A DNA stretch of 64,000 nucleotides from Natrinema thermotolerans DSM 11552 (GTDB lineage: Archaea; Halobacteriota; Halobacteria; Halobacteriales; Natrialbaceae): contig AOIR01000056.1 of the NCBI GenBank assembly GCA_000337115.1, positions 87,565 through 151,564 of the forward strand, given 5' to 3'. Shown one piece after another: positions 1-8,774 of the stretch. The notes beneath the pieces are model-generated. The model was not told the origin of the DNA. It worked only from the letters and a program-made list of their open reading frames with translations, and ran no database searches. A program made the position numbers and the translations under genes. Within the stretch, counting starts at the first letter, position 1. Every line of letters starts with the position of its first letter.

Positions 1-3000
1 CTGGGTTTCGTACTGCTCGATCCGGTCACGGATACCCTCCGCTTCTTCGACAAGCGTCGCCTTCCCCTCCTCGAGGTCGTCGAGATCGTCCCGGACCTCG
101 TCGTACTCCTCGATCGCGAGCATGTTGACCGGCTCCATCGCGTCCATGTCGGACTGCAACAACTCGATGGTCTCGAGGACGGTCTCGTGGTCGGGCACGT
201 CCTCGGGGTCGTAGTCGCCGACCGCCGATTCAAGCGACTCGATTTCCCACTCGAGGCTGTCGGCCCGCTCGCGGGCATCCTCGAGTTTGCTCTCGACGGT
301 GTTGACCCGATCCTGTTGTCGGTCTCGTTTCGTCCGCGCTTCCGAGAGTTCCTCCTTCAGGTCGCTGCGATCGGCTTTCAGCTCCGTCAGCTCCTCCTCG
401 AGTTCCGCGACGGCCGCGCGTTTCTCCTCGAGACCCTCGCGCTTGCCCTCGATTTCGGCCTCGTACTCTTCGATTCGCTCCTCGTGGTCTGCCTTGCGGT
501 TCTGGGCCGCCTCGATGTCGTCGTGGCGGTCATCGATCGCGTCCTCGGCGTACTCCTTCTCGAGGGTGAGTTCGTTGATCTCGCTGTCGATCTCGGTGAT
601 GCGGTCCTCGCGCTCGTCGATCTCGGCCTCGAGGGCCTCGATCCGATCGGTCAGTTCGGGGATCTTCGAGTCCGCGAGTTCGGTTTCGAGATCGTCGATC
701 TCGGCCTCGATCTCTTCGATCGCGGCCGTCTTTTCGTCGATCGTCGCCGAGATCTCGTTCATCCGCTCGTCGACCGACTCCCGCTCCTCGCGCAGGTCCG
801 CGAGTTCGGCCTCGAGGTCGTCGATCTCGCTTTCGACCTGTTCGCGTTTCTCGTCGAGTCCCTCGAGTTCGGCCTCGATCGAGCGCACCTCGTCGGCGGC
901 GTCGGTCTTGCGGTCGCGGGCGTCGTCGAGTCGTTCCTCGACGCCGCGCAGTTCCTCGCGCAGTTCCTCGCGTTCCTCCTGCAGTTCGGTGATCTGCTTG
1001 GCGACGCGCTCGAGTTGGCCCTCGCCGCCGCCGGTAAAGGAGTACCGGGAGCCGCCGCCGGAGCCGCCGGTCATCGCGCCGCTTTTCTCGACCAAGTCGC
1101 CGTCGACGGTGACCATCCGGTAGTCGCCCATATAGGAGCGGGCGGTCTCGATGTCCTCGACGACCAGCGTGTCCCCGAGGACGTACGAGAAGACGCCGGC
1201 GTACTCCTCGTCGAAGTCGACGAGGTTGTACGCGAAGTCCACGACGCCAGGATCGCTGGGGGCGTTGGGTAGCCGGCGCTGGCTCATATCGGTCAGCGGC
1301 AGGAAGGTCGCCCGACCGGCGTTGCGCGATTTGAGGTGTTCGATACACTGCTGGCCGACCACGTCGTCGTCGACGACCACGTTAGCCAGTCGACCGCCGG
1401 CGGCGGTTTCGCAGGCGACGGCGTACTCGCCGGGCACCGTGCCGAGTTGGGCGACTGCACCGTGGACGCCGTTGATCCCCGAATTGAGGATCGTCGTCAC
1501 CGCACGGCCAAACGAGGAGTCGCCGCTCTCGCCGGCCTTTGCCTCGAGTTCGGCGTACTCCTGCTGTTTGGCCTGGATCTCGTCGTCGAGTTCGTCGAGG
1601 TCCGACTGGAGTCGGCGTTTCTCGCCTTTCAGATCGTCGACGACGGCGGCGATGTTCGACCGGTTCTGCTCGGCCTTCTCGAGTTCCCGCTCTAAGTCGG
1701 CCCGCTGGTTCTCGATCTCGGGCAACGTCTCCTGCTTTTCCGCGATGGTCTCCTCGGTCTCCTCGATGGTGGTCGAGCGCCGCCGGGCCTCGTCGAGCAG
1801 GCGGTCCTGCTCGCGCTGAAGGTCGTTCTTCTCGGTCTTGGCGGCCTCGAGGTCGTCCTTGCGCTCGGCGAGGTCGGCCTTGAGTTCGTCGAACTCGGTG
1901 TCGACAGCCTCGATCTCGGCCTCGAGGTCGTCGCGTTCGGCCTCGCGCTCTTGAATCTCGGTCTTGATCGAGGCTTTCTCCAGCTTGTGTTCGCGGATCT
2001 CGTCTTCGAGGTCGTCGATCTGCTCTTGCTTGCGGTCGATCTCGACGAAGGCCTCGCGGCGGTCGGCCTCGGCGGCCTCGATCTCGGCCTCGCTGGACTC
2101 GATCTTGTCCTCGAGTCGCGAGATCTCGCCTTTGAGTTCCTCGATCTCGCTTTTGATCCGCAGCTGTTCGTCCTCGCCCTTGCGCTCGATCTCGTCGTTT
2201 ATGTCCGCGAGGTCCTCCTCGAGCCGGACGACCTTGCCCTCGCGTTCGTCGAGTTCGCGCTGCAGTTCCCGGAGTTCGTCCTCGCGGTCGTCGATCTCCG
2301 CCTCGACCGACTCGAGGTCCGTGCGTTTCTCCTCGAGTTCGCTGGCTTTCTTGTAGCCCTCGTACTCCTCTTTCTCGCGGCGGAGCCGGCGATACCGCAT
2401 CGCCTCGCGGCGCTCGTCCGCAAGCTGCTCGAGCCGGTCGCGTTTCTCCTCGATGCGGAGTTCGGCTTCGTCGATCCGTTCCTGGACCGTCTCGAGTTCC
2501 TCGAAGGCGTCTTCCTTCTTGGCATCGAACTCGGCGACGCCCGCGATTTCGTCGATGATCTCCCGGCGGGCGTGGGGAGTCATGTTGATGATTTCGGTGA
2601 CGTCGCCCTGCATGACGACGTTGTACCCCTCAGGGGTAATCCCTGCCTGAGCCAACAGGTCCTGGATGTCGGAGAGGTTGACCGAGCGGTCGTTGAGATA
2701 GTAGTAGGAGTAGTAGTTGTCCTCGGTCTCTTTGACCCGGCGACGAATGCGGATCTCGTCGACGTCGCCGACGTCCTCGCTGCCCGCGGCGTTGACGACC
2801 TGCGAGCGGGTCAGCGTCCCGTCGGCGTTGTCGAGGACGACCTCGACGGTCGCCTCCCGGGAGCCGCCGGCGTCGCCGTCACCGTCCTCGTGACCGGGAT
2901 TGTAGATGAGGTCGGTCAGCTTCTCCGCGCGGATCCCCCGCGTTCGGGCCAACCCGAGCGCGAACAATACGGCGTCGATGATATTTGACTTGCCGGAGCC

Positions 3001-3099
3001 GTTGGGCCCGGTCACGACCGTGAAGTCCTCGTAAAACGGGATCTTCGTCTTGCGGCCGAAGCTCTTGAAATCGTCGAGAACGATCGACTTGATATACAT
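1..3099 (-). CDS. smc: Chromosome segregation ATPase SMC (3' end outside window)
   Basis: SMC is the ATPase core of condensin and organises and segregates the chromosome. The first 1033 residues are present. The start MYIKSIVLDDFKSFG leads into the Walker A motif GPNGSGKSN at about residues 33-41. A long coiled coil rich in Glu, Leu and Arg follows. The hinge lies near residues 520-680 and includes the glycine-rich TGGSGGGSRYSFTGG, after which the second coiled coil begins. SMC proteins are usually about 1190 aa, so roughly 150 residues with the signature motif and Walker B lie left of position 1. The ATG at 3099 gives the standard SMC N-terminus. The identification is firm. Confidence 0.96.
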   Translation of the reverse strand, partial: MYIKSIVLDDFKSFGRKTKIPFYEDFTVVTGPNGSGKSNIIDAVLFALGLARTRGIRAEKLTDLIYNPGHEDGDGDAGGSREATVEVVLDNADGTLTRSQVVNAAGSEDVGDVDEIRIRRRVKETEDNYYSYYYLNDRSVNLSDIQDLLAQAGITPEGYNVVMQGDVTEIINMTPHARREIIDEIAGVAEFDAKKEDAFEELETVQERIDEAELRIEEKRDRLEQLADERREAMRYRRLRREKEEYEGYKKASELEEKRTDLESVEAEIDDREDELRELQRELDEREGKVVRLEEDLADINDEIERKGEDEQLRIKSEIEELKGEISRLEDKIESSEAEIEAAEADRREAFVEIDRKQEQIDDLEDEIREHKLEKASIKTEIQEREAERDDLEAEIEAVDTEFDELKADLAERKDDLEAAKTEKNDLQREQDRLLDEARRRSTTIEETEETIAEKQETLPEIENQRADLERELEKAEQNRSNIAAVVDDLKGEKRRLQSDLDELDDEIQAKQQEYAELEAKAGESGDSSFGRAVTTILNSGINGVHGAVAQLGTVPGEYAVACETAAGGRLANVVVDDDVVGQQCIEHLKSRNAGRATFLPLTDMSQRRLPNAPSDPGVVDFAYNLVDFDEEYAGVFSYVLGDTLVVEDIETARSYMGDYRMVTVDGDLVEKSGAMTGGSGGGSRYSFTGGGEGQLERVAKQITELQEEREELREELRGVEERLDDARDRKTDAADEVRSIEAELEGLDEKREQVESEIDDLEAELADLREERESVDERMNEISATIDEKTAAIEEIEAEIDDLETELADSKIPELTDRIEALEAEIDEREDRITEIDSEINELTLEKEYAEDAIDDRHDDIEAAQNRKADHEERIEEYEAEIEGKREGLEEKRAAVAELEEELTELKADRSDLKEELSEARTKRDRQQDRVNTVESKLEDARERADSLEWEIESLESAVGDYDPEDVPDHETVLETIELLQSDMDAMEPVNMLAIEEYDEVRDDLDDLEEGKATLVEEAEGIRDRIEQYETQ

Positions 3100-3175
3100 T
3101 CTTGATCCGAGCCCTCCGTCACACACGCGGCCGTCTGCCGGGTTGTCCGTTCCCCGACCGCGGCCGCCGCTGCAG

Positions 3176-3484
3176 TTATGCGACGATGATGTCGTCGCTA
3201 CCTGAGTCTTCCGTTTCCTCGTCGGCCGTCTCCGTCTCGTCCTCGGCGTCGGCCGCCGCCTCGGCGACTTCGTCGGGTTCGGCCTCCGGCGTCTCGTCTC
3301 CCGCCACCGTTCCCGCCTCGTCGCCCCGCCGATCGGGGACCCGTGTCGGCGTCTCGGCGTCGAGTTCGGCCTCGAGGACCCGGATTCGCTCCTTGGCTTC
3401 GATGAGTTCGTCCGTCAGGCCCTCTACCGTTGACTCGAGTTCCGCGACCGTCGATTCGAGCTGCTCGACGCGATCGTTCGACAT
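3176..3484 (-). CDS. Small acidic coiled-coil protein next to smc
   Basis: This is a 102-aa protein of unknown function. Residues 1-40 form a heptad-like coiled coil (VEQLESTVAELESTVEGL). The remainder is a very acidic low-complexity tail rich in Glu, Asp, Ala and Thr that ends SGSDDIIVA. I chose the ATG at 3484 because an upstream in-frame start would only add non-conserved residues (MWPAGPLVD). It lies just upstream of smc on the same strand with a 76-nt gap, so it may be co-transcribed. Similar short coiled-coil proteins next to haloarchaeal smc make an SMC-linked role plausible, but this is inference. Confidence 0.7.
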   Translation of the reverse strand: MSNDRVEQLESTVAELESTVEGLTDELIEAKERIRVLEAELDAETPTRVPDRRGDEAGTVAGDETPEAEPDEVAEAAADAEDETETADEETEDSGSDDIIVA

Positions 3485-3631
3485 ATCCACTAGGGGCCCG
3501 GCCGGCCACATAAACGTACGTCAGACTCATATCTAGAATCTCATATGTGGGCCGACCCCAGAAGCCGCCGGTCGTCCCTCGGTCCGACGACGACCGCAAC
3601 ACTGTTGGAAACACGGTATCGAGCTGACAGT

Positions 3632-4765
3632 ATGGCACTCTCGCCGGATCGACGGCTCCAGTTCCGGATCGTCGGTGCCCTCGCGCTGGTGGTCGGCGTC
3701 AACGTCGGCGTCCTCTCGGTTCTCGCCTGGAGCGGGCTCCGCGTGGCGGCGGCGAGCGGCTGGTCCCGCCCGGCCGTCGTCGGCGTTCCGTTCGTCGTCG
3801 GTGCGGTCCTCCTCGGTGCGGTCGGTCTCGTCACCCTGCAGGCGCGATACGGCTCGCGATCCGCCGTCGCCGGGCTCGAGTTGACGACGCCCGAGGGCGA
3901 CGGTCCGAGAAACGTCGCCGGACGCGTCCAGCGGTTGGCGACGCAGGCGGCCGTCCCGGTGCCCTCGGTGGCCATCGCCGACCGTGCCGAACCGACCTGT
4001 CTGACCGTCGGGAGCCGCCGCTCGCCGACGATCGTAGTGACGAGGGGGCTGCTCGCAGAACTCGACGACGACGAACTCGACGCGGCCCTCGCCCACGAGG
4101 TCGCACACGTCGCGAACCGGGACCTCCCGGTCGTCACGGCCGTCGCCGCGACCGTCGCGATCGGCGATCGATTGCTCGAGCGCGAACGGCTGCTCCGTCG
4201 CGTCCTCGAGAACGCGGTGATGCTCGGTCTCTTCACCGGGGTCGGTATTTTCATCCTCGCGGTGCCGATCCTCGTGACCGGGGTCGTGTACCTCGTCGTG
4301 AGCGCGGTCGCACGGGCGCTGCTCGGCGTGAACGCAATCGCGCTCGGACTGTTTGCAAAGGCCCGCGAGTACGCCGCCGACCGCGGCGCGAGTCAACTCA
4401 TCGGCGACCCGGCCGCGCTGGCGAGCGCCCTCGAGACGCTCGCGGACTCGCGCCCGAAACGGGACGCCCGACTGCACGCGAGCGCGACGCTGGGGATCGT
4501 GTCGCGGCCATTGCCCGTCTCGGCGGACGATGACGACGGCGAGGACCACTGGGTCGAACGGTTTCTGCCGCCGGTCTCGCTCGAGGGGCCGGCCGATCCC
4601 CGCGGACTGAACCGGGGGCTGGTCTGGCTCCACGTGCGCGTCGTCCGCCCGGCGGTCGCAGCCGTTCGTCGGCTGCTCGGATGGCGGCCCGCGACGCATC
4701 CGTCGACCGAGGCCCGGATCGAGCAGTTACGGACGCTCGAGCGGCGGCGGGCGGACGCAAGCTGA
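3632..4765 (+). CDS. HtpX-like M48 family membrane zinc metalloprotease
   Basis: This is a 377-aa membrane protease of the M48/HtpX type, which degrades damaged or misfolded membrane proteins. Two N-terminal membrane segments lie near residues 10-35 and 45-70. The zinc motif HEVAH has H155, E156 and H159, and the third ligand is E246 in AREYAADR. A further hydrophobic pair lies between them, near residues 195-235. The C-terminal part is soluble and carries several Arg-rich patches. I preferred the ATG at 3632 (MALSPDRRLQF) because the longer reading adds 29 residues that do not resemble the family. It stands alone and converges with the histidine kinase downstream. Confidence 0.9.
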   Translation: MALSPDRRLQFRIVGALALVVGVNVGVLSVLAWSGLRVAAASGWSRPAVVGVPFVVGAVLLGAVGLVTLQARYGSRSAVAGLELTTPEGDGPRNVAGRVQRLATQAAVPVPSVAIADRAEPTCLTVGSRRSPTIVVTRGLLAELDDDELDAALAHEVAHVANRDLPVVTAVAATVAIGDRLLERERLLRRVLENAVMLGLFTGVGIFILAVPILVTGVVYLVVSAVARALLGVNAIALGLFAKAREYAADRGASQLIGDPAALASALETLADSRPKRDARLHASATLGIVSRPLPVSADDDDGEDHWVERFLPPVSLEGPADPRGLNRGLVWLHVRVVRPAVAAVRRLLGWRPATHPSTEARIEQLRTLERRRADAS

Positions 4766-4770
4766 GTCGC

Positions 4771-7700
4771 TCACTCGGCGTCCGCCGCGGGCAACACGAC
4801 CGAAAACGTTGCCCCTTCGCCCGGCTCGGAATCGACGCGGATCTCGCCGCCGTGGCGTTCGACGATGCGCTGACAGAGCGCGAGCCCGATCCCGGTGCCG
4901 GCGTGGGCCTCGCGACCGTGCAGCCGTTCGAAGACCTCGAAGATGCGGTCCTGATCGTCCGGGTCGATCCCGATCCCCTCGTCGTGGACCGAGACCACCC
5001 AGTCCTCGCCGCGGCGCTCGGCGTCGACGCGGACGCGGGGCGGCTCGTCGCCGCTGTACTCGAGGGCGTTACTCAGGAGGTTCTGGAACACCTGCCGGAG
5101 CTGGCTGGCATCGCCCTCGACGCGGGGCAACTCCCCGACCTCGAGCGCCGCGTCGGTCTCCTCGAGCCGTAACTGCAGGTCCTCGAGGACGTCGTCGAAG
5201 ACGGTTTCGAGGGCGACGGGCTCGAGCGGCTCGCCCTGGGTTTCGACTCGCGAGTAGGCAAGCAGCCCGTCGATCATGTCGCGCATCCGTTCGGCCCCGT
5301 CGACGGCGTACTCGAGGAACTCCCGTCCGTCCGAGTCGAGGGCATCGGCATAGCGGCCCTCGATCAGCTGGAGGTAGCTCGAGACCATCCGCAGGGGTTC
5401 CTGCAGGTCGTGGGAGGCCGCGTAGGCGAACTGCTCGAGCCGTTTGTTCGACTCTTCGAGGCGCTCGACCGTCTCCTCGAGTCTGCGCTGGTACTCCTTG
5501 CGCTCGGTGATGTCGTGGGCCATCGTCACGCCGGCGAAGACGTCGCCGCGGGTATCGGTGATCGGGACCGTGTAGACGACCCACTCGCGGTCGGCGTACT
5601 CGAGTTCGACTGCCCCTTGCTCGCCCTCGAGTGCGCCCCGAAGCGCCGGCTCGAGCGCGTCGCTGGTCGCCGCGTCCCAGGCATCCCTGTAGTGGTTACC
5701 CTCGATGTCGGCCGGATCGACCGGGATCTTCTCGAAGCCCTGGCCCGCCGCCAGCGTGTACTCGAGGTCGTGGTCGAACAGCGTGACGACGCCGTTCGGG
5801 AAGTTCTCGGCCAGGGTGCGATAGCGCTGTTCGGACTCCTCGAGTTCGCGCTCGCGTTTCTTGCGCTCCGTGATGTCCCGGTCCGAGACGACGATCGAGA
5901 CGACGTCGCCGTCGTCGTTCGTGACCGGCCGGAAGACACCATTCAGGGTGTATCGCTCCCCGTCCGGTCTGGAGAGGTCGGCCTCGAAGTTGACGTACTC
6001 GCCGGCGGCGGCTCGTTCGGTCCACTCCCTGACGTCCTCTCGAACGTCCGCGGACTCCCCGCCCCACCACGGCGTCTCACAGAACTGCTCGCCGATCACG
6101 TCCGTCAGCTCCGCGTCGACGTACTCCATGGCGGTTCCGTTGACGTCGATCACCGTCCCGTCGGGCTCGAGCAGTCCAACGAGGATGTTCGGGTCCTCGA
6201 AGATAGCCTCGAAGCGCCGCTCGGTCCGCTCGAGTTCGCGTTCCCGTTCCCGCCGTTCGGTAACGTCCCGGAAGTAGACCGAGATCCCGGTCTCGGAAGG
6301 ATAGAGGTTCGCCTCGACCCGGAAATCGAGCGTGTCGTAGTAGAGTTCGTAGCTGGTCGGCTCCTGGGACTCCAGGGCCGTATGGAAGGCGTCCCAGACC
6401 TCGTCGATCTCGTTGAGGTCGGGAAACACGTCCCAGAGGCGTTCCCCGAGGAGTTCCTCCTCGGAGCGTTCCAGCAGCTCCGCCGCACGATCGTTGACGT
6501 GGGTGAACCTGAACTCGTCGTCGACCGCATAGAAAGCGTCGGAGATCCGCCCGAGGATACGCTGCAGTTCGCTCTCGAGTTCGCGCTCGCGCTCCCTGCG
6601 GTCCGTCATGTCGCGGGTCACCTTCAGATAGCCCCGATGGGTACCGTCGTCGTCCCGGACCGACGTGATCGTGACGTTCGCCCAGAACCGCGTCCCGTCC
6701 GCACGAACGCGCCACCCCTCGTCCTCGACGGAGCCGTTCTCGAGGGCCCGCTCGAGGTTCCGCGCGGGAACGCCCGCGGCCCGGTCCGCGTCGGTGTAAA
6801 ACTGCGAGAAGTGTTCGCCCAGGATCGCCGCGCGCTCGTAGCCCTTGATCTGGCGCGCGCCCTCGTTCCAGCTGACGACGTGTCCGTCGGTATCGAGCCG
6901 GAAAATGGCGTACTCCTCGACGGCGTCGACCAGCGACCGGAACGCCGCTTCGCTCTGCCGGAGCGCACCTTTCGACTCCTTTTGATCGGTGATATCGTAG
7001 TAGAACTCGACCCGTCCGCCGGCGAACTCTCCCGATTCGATCGGTTTGCTCTGGTAGGACAGCCAGCGGTCCTCGTGGTCGCCGTCGCCAGTGATCCGAC
7101 ACTCGAACCCGTCGACGTAGCGCTCGTCGTCGTACGACGACAGGACGGTCGCTGCGAAGCACCCGGGATCGTCGACCCGGTGTTTGAGGACTTCGTCGAC
7201 GACCGTCCGGTTGTCCCGTCCGATGAGACTCGCGCGATCGAGGCCGAAGTACTCCTCGACGGACTCGTCGGCCCACTCGATCTCACACTGCTCGTTGAGG
7301 ACGATGGCGCCGATGTCGGCCCCGTCGATGACGCTCGTGATCGACTCGTAGGAGGCGATCGCCGACGCGAGCGTGTCCTGTCGACGGCGCTTCTCGGAGC
7401 GGTCGCGGGCGACGCCGATGGTCCCTCGAAACTCCCCGTCCTCGAGCAGCAGGTTGACGCGGAGTTCGAAGGGGATCGCGTCGCCGTCGGCAGTTCGAAC
7501 GGCGAGTTCGAACGTTGCGATCTCGTCGTCGTTCGCGGCGATCCGGGTCGCGATTTCGCGTTCGACGCGGGCCACGTCGTCGTCGGCGAGGACGAGCGAG
7601 ACGTGTTCACCGAGGAGGTCCTCGCGGGCGTAGCCGGTCGCCTCGACGATGCCGTCGTTGACCGCGACGAAGCAACCGTCGGTGTCGAGCTGGTAGATCG

Positions 7701-7803
7701 CGTCGTCGATCGTGTTGACGAGCGTCCGATAGCGCTCGAGCGCGACATCGTCGGTGGCGTCGCCCCAGAAGGCACCCTCGTCGGTCCCGGCTCGGGTACT
7801 CAT
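4771..7803 (-). CDS. Soluble multi-PAS sensor histidine kinase
   Basis: This is a 1010-aa cytosolic histidine kinase. Six PAS/PAC units occur in tandem, beginning near residues 25, 150, 285, 405, 520 and 645. The third resembles phytochrome-type haloarchaeal PAS modules (SWNEGARQIKGYERAAILGEHFSQFY). A HisKA domain carries the phospho-acceptor H798 in AASHDLQEPLR, followed by HATPase_c with the N box NLLSNALEYSG near 905, DEGIGIDPDD and GTGIGLALC near 970. There is no membrane segment and no receiver domain, and no response regulator is encoded nearby, so its output partner is unknown. The start MSTRAGTDEG at 7803 was chosen because upstream sequence in the same frame is antisense to the next gene. 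Confidence 0.93.
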   Translation of the reverse strand: MSTRAGTDEGAFWGDATDDVALERYRTLVNTIDDAIYQLDTDGCFVAVNDGIVEATGYAREDLLGEHVSLVLADDDVARVEREIATRIAANDDEIATFELAVRTADGDAIPFELRVNLLLEDGEFRGTIGVARDRSEKRRRQDTLASAIASYESITSVIDGADIGAIVLNEQCEIEWADESVEEYFGLDRASLIGRDNRTVVDEVLKHRVDDPGCFAATVLSSYDDERYVDGFECRITGDGDHEDRWLSYQSKPIESGEFAGGRVEFYYDITDQKESKGALRQSEAAFRSLVDAVEEYAIFRLDTDGHVVSWNEGARQIKGYERAAILGEHFSQFYTDADRAAGVPARNLERALENGSVEDEGWRVRADGTRFWANVTITSVRDDDGTHRGYLKVTRDMTDRRERERELESELQRILGRISDAFYAVDDEFRFTHVNDRAAELLERSEEELLGERLWDVFPDLNEIDEVWDAFHTALESQEPTSYELYYDTLDFRVEANLYPSETGISVYFRDVTERRERERELERTERRFEAIFEDPNILVGLLEPDGTVIDVNGTAMEYVDAELTDVIGEQFCETPWWGGESADVREDVREWTERAAAGEYVNFEADLSRPDGERYTLNGVFRPVTNDDGDVVSIVVSDRDITERKKRERELEESEQRYRTLAENFPNGVVTLFDHDLEYTLAAGQGFEKIPVDPADIEGNHYRDAWDAATSDALEPALRGALEGEQGAVELEYADREWVVYTVPITDTRGDVFAGVTMAHDITERKEYQRRLEETVERLEESNKRLEQFAYAASHDLQEPLRMVSSYLQLIEGRYADALDSDGREFLEYAVDGAERMRDMIDGLLAYSRVETQGEPLEPVALETVFDDVLEDLQLRLEETDAALEVGELPRVEGDASQLRQVFQNLLSNALEYSGDEPPRVRVDAERRGEDWVVSVHDEGIGIDPDDQDRIFEVFERLHGREAHAGTGIGLALCQRIVERHGGEIRVDSEPGEGATFSVVLPAADAE

Positions 7804-7914
7804 GCTACGTCGAACGCCGTAGAACGGCAAAAGACGTTCGCCGGCGCGAGCGGCCAGCGAACCGCGGCCGCGGATACTTTTATGCCCGTCCGCGGTGAGT
7901 GGCAGACGGAAAAC

Positions 7915-8772
7915 ATGTCCCAGACGAAAGTCACGGCACCGACGGTCGACGACGACGAGATCTACCGGTTCCCCGATGATTCGTTTACCGACCGCAACGT
8001 CTGTCTCGTGACTGGCGGAGCCTCCGGTATCGGCCGAGCGACCGCACTGGCCGCCGCCGGTAACGGCCTCACGGTCGCGGCGACCGACGTCGACGAGGAC
8101 GGCCTCGACGGGACGGTGGCTCGCGGCGAGGACCTCGGCCTCGAGGGCGAGATCGAGGCGGTCCCCGGCGATCTGACGGTCGACGACGACATCGAGCGGA
8201 TCGTCGACGAGGCCGCACAGCTGGGCGATCTCAAGTACCTCGCGAACGTCGCCGGGATGCAACACATCGACCCCATCGACGAGTTCCCGATGGAGACCTA
8301 CGACCTGATGCATCGAATCATGCTCCGGGCCCCGCTGTATCTCTCGAAACTGTGTCTCCCACACTTCCGGGAGACCGACGACGGCCAAGGGTGTGTCGGC
8401 AACATGGCGTCTGTCCACGGTCACTACGTCACGAGCGACAAGGTCGCGTACAACGTCTCGAAGTTCGGCCTGCGGGGACTGACCCAGTCGATCGCCGCCG
8501 AGGGCGAGGGGCAGATCCGGGCGTTCTCTCTCAGCACCGGCTACGTGAAGACGCCGCTGGTGACCGCTCAACTCGAGGATACCGCCGAACAGCGCGGCAT
8601 CTCGGTTGACGAGGTGATCGAGGACGTGATGCTCGGTCAGTCTCGAGTCACGGAGATGATGGAACCGATCGACGTCGCCAACCTCTTCTTGCTCGGCTTC
8701 TCGGATCTCGGCCGGCACCTGGACGGCGGCGACCTGTTGTTTGATGGTGGCATGACGCTAACCTACGAGTGA
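7915..8772 (+). CDS. 3-hydroxybutyrate dehydrogenase (SDR family)
   Basis: This 285-aa short-chain dehydrogenase probably interconverts (R)-3-hydroxybutyrate and acetoacetate with NAD. The cofactor motif is TGGASGIGRA and NVAG follows in the usual place. The catalytic triad is in MASVHGHY...YNVSK. The C-terminal half (TPLVTAQLEDTAEQRGIS, then VIEDVM) matches the layout of 3-hydroxybutyrate dehydrogenases rather than generic SDRs. A TATA-like stretch (gatactttta) near 7872-7881 supports the ATG at 7915. The upstream in-frame ATG at 7882 would lie on the TATA box itself. The next gene starts at or just after its stop codon, so the two are co-translated. Confidence 0.85.
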   Translation: MSQTKVTAPTVDDDEIYRFPDDSFTDRNVCLVTGGASGIGRATALAAAGNGLTVAATDVDEDGLDGTVARGEDLGLEGEIEAVPGDLTVDDDIERIVDEAAQLGDLKYLANVAGMQHIDPIDEFPMETYDLMHRIMLRAPLYLSKLCLPHFRETDDGQGCVGNMASVHGHYVTSDKVAYNVSKFGLRGLTQSIAAEGEGQIRAFSLSTGYVKTPLVTAQLEDTAEQRGISVDEVIEDVMLGQSRVTEMMEPIDVANLFLLGFSDLGRHLDGGDLLFDGGMTLTYE

Positions 8773-8774
8773 CA

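Noticed and set aside
4771..8718. Long open frames opposite each other over the kinase and dehydrogenase genes, extending well beyond the real start codons
   Set aside because: In GC-rich DNA the antisense frames of coding regions stay open. The real starts are set by family N-termini and TATA boxes.
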